Positions 14,540-18,960 of a DNA stretch of 18,960 bases are shown in pieces. Position numbers and translations under genes: made by a program. The stretch is from JADGQM01 sp964505935 (lineage in GTDB: Bacteria > Desulfobacterota > Syntrophobacteria > Syntrophobacterales > Syntrophobacteraceae): positions 1-18,960 of the forward strand of contig CAZDKX010000063.1 in NCBI GenBank assembly GCA_964505935.1, written 5' to 3'. Under the pieces are notes generated by a model that ran no database searches, was not told where the DNA came from, and saw nothing but the letters and a program-made list of their open reading frames with translations. Position 1 is the first letter of the stretch. Each line of letters starts with the position of its first letter.

Positions 14540-17146
14540 TCAGGTGGTGCCTCCATCCCGTGCCTGCCGCAGGAACCTCCCGGTATAGGAGTTCTCCTTT
14601 TCCGCAATCTCCCTGGGGGTGCCTTCCGCTACGAGATAGCCTCCCTCCTCACCGCCTTCGGGGCCGAGGTCGATCACGTAATCGGCCGTCTTGATGACAT
14701 CCTCATGGTGTTCGATCATGATCACGGTATGCCCTTGATCTGCCAGCCTCTGGAGGACGTGAAGCAGCCTTTGGATGTCGTCGAAGTGCAGGCCCGTGGT
14801 GGGCTCGTCCAAAATATACAAGGTGGTAACCGGGTTCTTGCGGCTGAGCTCGACGGCAAGCTTAACGCGCTGGGCTTCACCCGCCGAAAGTGTGGTGCTG
14901 GCCTGCCCGAGCTGCAGGTAACCCAATCCCACTTCGAGCATGACTTCCAGACGGTGTGCGAGTACCGGGAGATTGCTGAAAAGGCCGGAAGCCTCGGCCA
15001 GGGTCATTTGCAGGATGTCCGCAATCGAATAGCCCTTGAACTGCACTTGGAGCGTCTCGCGACTGTAGCGTCGGCCCCCGCACTCCGGGCAGGTTACCGA
15101 CACGTCAGGCAGGAAGAACATCTCGATATTCTGGACACCTTCCCCTTTGCACGATTCACAGCGACCACCCTTGGTATTGAACGAGAACCGCTTCGCGCCA
15201 TAGCCGCGCATTTTGGCTTCAGGCAGTTGGGCGAACAGCTCCCGAATAGCGGAAAACATCCCGGAATAGGTGGCAGGAGTCGACCGGGGCGTTCGTCCCA
15301 GTGGAGATTGGTCAACCATGATCACTTTGCCAAAGGCCTCGGCGTTTTCAAGACGGTCAAACGGTGCCGGTCGACGGGTACTGTGGTAGAGGTCCCTGGC
15401 CAAAGCGCGGTAAAGGGTATGGATGACCAGGGTGGTTTTCCCGGAGCCCGATACCCCGGTGACACAGGTGATGCACCCCAGGGGGAACTGAGCGGTGATC
15501 CCTTTGAGGTTGTGACCGCGGGCGCCTATGAGGCTCAGAGTTCCCTTGGCAAAAGGGCGCCGAGGCCGAAACGGGGCGATGCTTTTCCGTCCGGAGAGAT
15601 ACCTGCCGGTCAAGGAGGAGGGGTGATGCAGCAAGCCTGATGGTGGCCCCGAGTAGACCACCTCCCCGCCCTGCGTGCCTGCTCCCGGGCCCATATCGAT
15701 GACATAGTCGGCCTGGAGGATCGTCTCGCGGTCGTGTTCGACGACAACGAGCGTATTGCCTTGATCGCGCAGGCGGCGCAGGCTGTCCAGCAGGCGTTGA
15801 TGGTCTCGCGGGTGGAGACCGACGCTGGGTTCATCGAGGATATAAAGGATGCCGGAGAGGGGGGCGCTGAGCTGATGCGCGAGCCGTATGCGCTGCATTT
15901 CACCCCCCGCGAGGGTTACGGCTGACCGTTCGAGGGTGAGGTAGCCAAGGCCAAGCTCTTCGAGACTACTCAGGCGATTCAGGATTTGTGTCTGTGCCTG
16001 GGTGGCGAGATGTTTCTGGACAGCGCTCAAAGGCAGTTCCTGGAGCCATGGGCGTAAGCATGTGAGGGGGAGCCGGCTGACTTCGTGAATGGGACGGTCT
16101 CCCAGACGGAACGCACGGGCGACTTCGTTAAGACGGCTGCCGCCACAATGAGGGCAGGGGCGTACCGTACTGTCTAAGGGGTAGCGCAAGGATTTTTGGG
16201 GGAAAAAGTCCGACTCCCGGTCCGGCACTGCATCAGCAAGCTCCTCCAGGCCGCCGGCGGGCATCCTGTCCACGCCGGAATCCAGAAACCCCAGACCCTT
16301 GCAGACCGGGCAGGCACCGAGAAGGTGATTGAAAGAGAAAAGGCTGGGGGGCGATTCAGGCATCTGCCGGCCGCAGGATGAGCACTTGAGGGATTCACTG
16401 AAGAGCTTCTCCTCACCTCCCGCGAGGAGTGCCCCAGCCCATCCCTGACCGATTTTGGATGCGAGTTCAAGCGCCTCGGTCAGACGTTTGGTTTTCTCCG
16501 GCCCAAGAAGCAGACGATCGACTACCACCTCCACCTTGTAACGAGCCCGCCGAGGAACAAGCGGGGGAGGATCCAACTCGAAAATCCGGTTCTCAATGCG
16601 GAGGCGCGCAAAGCCGTCGCGCCGAAATCGGCTGATTGTCTCTGGAAGAAGACTCTCGGCGATGATGCCGAGCGGACCAAGAATCAGCAGCCGACTACCT
16701 GGCGGCCAGAGGTCCAGCAACTCCTGAACCATTTGAGGAATGGTATGAGCCCTGACCGGAATGCCGCAGGCCGGGCAATAGCAAGTTCCCAGGCGGGCGT
16801 AAAGCAGGCGGAGAAAGTCATGGATCTCCGTCAGGGTGCCCACGGTGGAACGCGGGCTTCGCGGGTGGTTCCCCTGTCCCACGGCGATGGCGGGGCTCAA
16901 GCCCTCGACGGCATCAACCTCCGGAGCGTCCAGACGTTGCAGAAACTGCCGCGAACGAGTCGAAAGCGCTTCCAGGTAACGTCTTTGTCCTTCGGCAAAG
17001 AGGGTGTCAAAAGCCAGCGTGGATTTCCCCGAGCCGCTGACGCCGGTAATCACGATAAACCGGTTGCGGGGCAACATGATGTCGACGTTTTTGAGATTAT
17101 GCTGGCGGGCGCCTCGAATGACAATATGGTCTGAACTGGCAGTCAT
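14540..17146 (-). CDS. uvrA: UvrA-family excinuclease ATPase, shortened insertion region
   Basis: UvrA recognises distorted DNA in nucleotide excision repair and loads UvrB. The 868-residue protein has both ABC modules: Walker A at TGVSGSGKST (34-43) and TGVSGSGKTT (563-572), signatures LAGGE (412-416) and LSAGE (753-757), and Walker B ILDEPS (436-441) and ILDEPTTGLH (778-787). Zinc pairs are C255/C258 with C279/C282 and C663/C666 with C686/C689, plus C331/C334. The UvrB-binding domain (about 120-245) is present, so it is not the UvrA2 class. Between C282 and C331 there are only 48 residues where E. coli has about 125, so most of the insertion domain is missing, which accounts for the length below 940. 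Both signature motifs depart from LSGGE. GGAGG lies 16 bases before the ATG, further than usual. It follows pdxA by 48 bases. Confidence 0.9.
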   Translation of the reverse strand: MTASSDHIVIRGARQHNLKNVDIMLPRNRFIVITGVSGSGKSTLAFDTLFAEGQRRYLEALSTRSRQFLQRLDAPEVDAVEGLSPAIAVGQGNHPRSPRSTVGTLTEIHDFLRLLYARLGTCYCPACGIPVRAHTIPQMVQELLDLWPPGSRLLILGPLGIIAESLLPETISRFRRDGFARLRIENRIFELDPPPLVPRRARYKVEVVVDRLLLGPEKTKRLTEALELASKIGQGWAGALLAGGEEKLFSESLKCSSCGRQMPESPPSLFSFNHLLGACPVCKGLGFLDSGVDRMPAGGLEELADAVPDRESDFFPQKSLRYPLDSTVRPCPHCGGSRLNEVARAFRLGDRPIHEVSRLPLTCLRPWLQELPLSAVQKHLATQAQTQILNRLSSLEELGLGYLTLERSAVTLAGGEMQRIRLAHQLSAPLSGILYILDEPSVGLHPRDHQRLLDSLRRLRDQGNTLVVVEHDRETILQADYVIDMGPGAGTQGGEVVYSGPPSGLLHHPSSLTGRYLSGRKSIAPFRPRRPFAKGTLSLIGARGHNLKGITAQFPLGCITCVTGVSGSGKTTLVIHTLYRALARDLYHSTRRPAPFDRLENAEAFGKVIMVDQSPLGRTPRSTPATYSGMFSAIRELFAQLPEAKMRGYGAKRFSFNTKGGRCESCKGEGVQNIEMFFLPDVSVTCPECGGRRYSRETLQVQFKGYSIADILQMTLAEASGLFSNLPVLAHRLEVMLEVGLGYLQLGQASTTLSAGEAQRVKLAVELSRKNPVTTLYILDEPTTGLHFDDIQRLLHVLQRLADQGHTVIMIEHHEDVIKTADYVIDLGPEGGEEGGYLVAEGTPREIAEKENSYTGRFLRQARDGGTT

Positions 17147-17194
17147 GTACGGTACTTGTTGGCCTCCACCCGGTGCTGACGCTACTCAGTCACT

Positions 17195-18274
17195 TCATTC
17201 CGCCGTCCCGCCTTTGCCGGTTTGACTGCCCGGCATCTGCTCAAAGCTGTACCGTCGGCGGTTTTGGGCCATTTGCACCGCCAGGCGCAGTGCTGCCTCC
17301 AGGCTTCCCGGGTGGGCCTGGCCCGTTCCGGCAAGCTCATAAGCGGTGCCGTGGTCTACCGAAGTGCGGATAATGGGCAAACCCAGGGTGACGTTGACGG
17401 CATCATGGAAGTGGACCAATTTGATGGGAATCAGCCCCTGGTCATGATACATGGCAACAACCGCCTCGAATTCGCCCTCGTAAGCCCGGTGGAAGAGGGT
17501 GTCGGGAGGCCAGGGGCCGGTTACCTGATAAGGGAGGCCTTGAAACCTTTGAATCACTGGTTGAATCAGCTCCCTTTCCTCATGTCCAAAGAGCCCGCCT
17601 TCACCGGCATGAGGGTTGAGTCCGGCCACCCCGAGGTGTACCCTGGCGAGGCCAAAGTCGTGCAGGAGCGCCTCGGCTGTCATGGCGATGGTGCGGTGGA
17701 GCAGGTCTTCGGTCAGGAGGTGAGGAACTTCCGCCAGGGCATGATGAATTGTGGCTAGAGCGACCCTCAAACGCGGGCCTGCAAGCATCATCACCACATG
17801 CGCGGCACCGGTGAGCTCCTGCAGGAATTCGGTGTGGCCGGGGAACGCAAAGCCATGCTTCTTGAGGTGCGCCTTGTTGATGGGACAGGTGCAGACGGCA
17901 TCCACCTGGCCTGCAAGGGCCAGATGGGTGGCCGCCTCGATCGTGCCGATCACGGCGCGGCAGGTCGCTGGTGACGGTTGCCCGAAAATAAGGTCTTCCC
18001 GAGCCAGGTCGGAATGACTGATGATGGCGACCGCCTCAGCTTCTGCCGGCTTGCCAAGTTCAGCAGGATGTTCCACGAGGTGCATCGTCAGGTCTGCGCC
18101 GACCAGATCGCGTGCTCTTGCAAGAGCGTTGACGTCACCCACAATGACGGGCCGGCAGAGCTCAAGGAGACTCCGCGACCGAAGGCATTTGACGATGATC
18201 TCGGGACCCACTCCACATGGATCTCCCATGGTAATGGCGACTCGGGGCCGGGTGTGTTGTCCGTTAGCGGGCAT
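17195..18274 (-). CDS. pdxA: 4-hydroxythreonine-4-phosphate dehydrogenase
   Basis: PdxA oxidises 4-phosphohydroxy-L-threonine with NAD+ on the way to pyridoxal 5'-phosphate. The 359-residue protein starts at ATG 18274, with AGGA seven bases upstream, then gives RVAITMGDPCGVGPEI (11-26). The frame extends upstream to 18730, but that part lies across lolA in another frame and resembles nothing, so it is excluded. Metal-binding histidines are H177 (ATIHHAL), H222 (NPHAGEGG) and H277 (AMYHDQG), matching H166, H211 and H266 of E. coli. FPGHTEFLQELTG (144-156) and LPIIRTSVDHGTAYELAGTG are also typical. About 20 extra residues at the C-terminus are unlike the E. coli protein. It begins 20 bases after the lolA stop and precedes uvrA, so the three probably share a transcript. 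Confidence 0.95.
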   Translation of the reverse strand: MPANGQHTRPRVAITMGDPCGVGPEIIVKCLRSRSLLELCRPVIVGDVNALARARDLVGADLTMHLVEHPAELGKPAEAEAVAIISHSDLAREDLIFGQPSPATCRAVIGTIEAATHLALAGQVDAVCTCPINKAHLKKHGFAFPGHTEFLQELTGAAHVVMMLAGPRLRVALATIHHALAEVPHLLTEDLLHRTIAMTAEALLHDFGLARVHLGVAGLNPHAGEGGLFGHEERELIQPVIQRFQGLPYQVTGPWPPDTLFHRAYEGEFEAVVAMYHDQGLIPIKLVHFHDAVNVTLGLPIIRTSVDHGTAYELAGTGQAHPGSLEAALRLAVQMAQNRRRYSFEQMPGSQTGKGGTAE

Positions 18275-18294
18275 GGTTTCCTGGGGCTGCAAAG

Positions 18295-18960
18295 CTACTT
18301 GTCCGATTTCGGCGGAAGCTTCAGTTTGTCGATTTCTGTGGCGGTCAACGGGCGGCCTTCGGCATCGACAACGGTAACCGAAGGTGGGACTTCCATTTGA
18401 AAGAGCTTGGGGTCGATAGTGGCCACGGCTTTCAGGGAATCCAGGTTGATGCGGTTGACATTTCCCAGGGCATTGTGCACCTCGATGGTCACGATGCGGT
18501 GGGACTGAATGTCCACAAAGAGGAAAAGCGTTTTGATTTCGGGGTCTTCTTTCCTCGGAATCAGCTTGAGTGCTGCGGAATCGCCGCTCGATTGCTTGTG
18601 ATCCAGAGTGACCTCGTAGTGTTTCTTCAGTGCTCCAACGCCCTCGAAAAACGTCTGAGCCAGGGGGTGTGAGAAAATCTTCCGAGAATCGGCGAGCGAG
18701 ATCTGTTTTTCCGAAGGGACATACAGCCATGCCAGGTGCCGGTTCGCGACAAAGACCTGAGGCTCGGGTTTTTCGTATTCCCAGCGCATCTGTCTAGGCT
18801 TCTCGTAATAGAGTTTTCCGGAAGCTTCGGTAGTCATGGTGCTGACCGCCGCGGAAGAAACCGACTGCTGAAAGTTGGCGGTAAAGGCTTGTGTCTGCTG
18901 ATAGGTGGTTTCGACCTTCTTGAGGATGTCGGCAACCACGAGGGGAGCGTCGGCCACGGC
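18295..18960 (-). CDS. lolA: Outer-membrane lipoprotein carrier protein LolA-like, 5' end outside window
   Basis: The minus-strand frame is open to the right edge and ends at TAG 18295-18297, leaving 221 visible residues. A GTG at 18957 is available as a start, but it falls inside AVADAPLVVADILKKVE, which looks like the signal-peptide cleavage region, so the true start should be beyond the window. Features of LolA are an N-terminal helix (DILKKVETTYQQTQAF) followed by FTANFQQ, then GKLYYEKPRQMRWEYEKPEPQ, where aromatic residues line the lipid-binding beta sheet, and a later beta region (NRINLDSLKA). LolA shuttles lipoproteins across the periplasm from LolCDE to the outer membrane, so the host should be diderm. 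It is the first visible gene of the lolA-pdxA-uvrA group. The neighbour to the right, often ftsK, cannot be seen. Confidence 0.85.
   Translation of the reverse strand, partial: AVADAPLVVADILKKVETTYQQTQAFTANFQQSVSSAAVSTMTTEASGKLYYEKPRQMRWEYEKPEPQVFVANRHLAWLYVPSEKQISLADSRKIFSHPLAQTFFEGVGALKKHYEVTLDHKQSSGDSAALKLIPRKEDPEIKTLFLFVDIQSHRIVTIEVHNALGNVNRINLDSLKAVATIDPKLFQMEVPPSVTVVDAEGRPLTATEIDKLKLPPKSDK

Noticed and set aside
14384..15640. Plus-strand frame of 418 codons starting in the REP repeat and running opposite uvrA
   Set aside because: It covers the C-terminal half of UvrA in antisense, and its first part is repeat sequence.
18275..18730. N-terminal extension of pdxA by 152 codons
   Set aside because: The extension lies over lolA in another frame and has no PdxA resemblance, while ATG 18274 has a good ribosome site and gives the normal N-terminus.

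Overview
The window is 19 kb of moderately GC-rich, densely packed bacterial chromosome. It reads most naturally as a strictly anaerobic member of the Desulfobacterota (former Deltaproteobacteria), close to sulfate-reducing or syntrophic lineages. The pointers are a tungsten-type aldehyde:ferredoxin oxidoreductase beside an iron alcohol dehydrogenase, a TIGR03960-type radical SAM gene fused to its DUF2344-like domain and overlapping an RNase G gene, and an F0-only ATP synthase cluster (atpZ-atpI-atpB-atpE) followed by the redox repressor gene rex. The assignment is an inference from gene content and order; no marker rRNA is present.

Layout, left to right. Bases 1-2087 hold the end of an iron alcohol dehydrogenase gene and a complete AOR-family gene, separated by a strongly structured 204-bp spacer; together they suggest an alcohol-aldehyde-acid redox module. 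Bases 2088-2467 carry a hairpin and a good sigma70-like promoter. Bases 2468-8233 encode the radical SAM protein, RNase G/E and a soluble receiver-PAS-histidine kinase. Bases 8442-9761 encode HemL of tetrapyrrole synthesis. Bases 9758-11769 hold the promoter, a Rex-like operator, atpZIBE and an intrinsic terminator. A second Rex-like palindrome precedes rex (11858-12490).

After a 333-bp convergent spacer the remaining genes lie on the minus strand. The first (12824-14287) is an unusual protein: an ISL3-transposase-like zinc-binding and HTH N-terminus joined to a TPR-like C-terminus, with no transposase catalytic domain. Upstream of it sits a perfect 26-bp inverted repeat of REP/BIME type. Then comes an apparent lolA-pdxA-uvrA operon, read right to left, whose UvrA is shorter than usual. 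lolA runs off the right edge.

Most genes are housekeeping. The observations I rate most worth checking are the ISL3-TPR chimera, the paired Rex-like sites bracketing atpZIBE, the shortened UvrA with altered ABC signatures, the REP/BIME palindrome, the Na+-like residues of the c subunit, and the structured spacer before the AOR gene. I do not see a CRISPR array, a tRNA or rRNA gene, an intact insertion sequence or a recognisable defence system.
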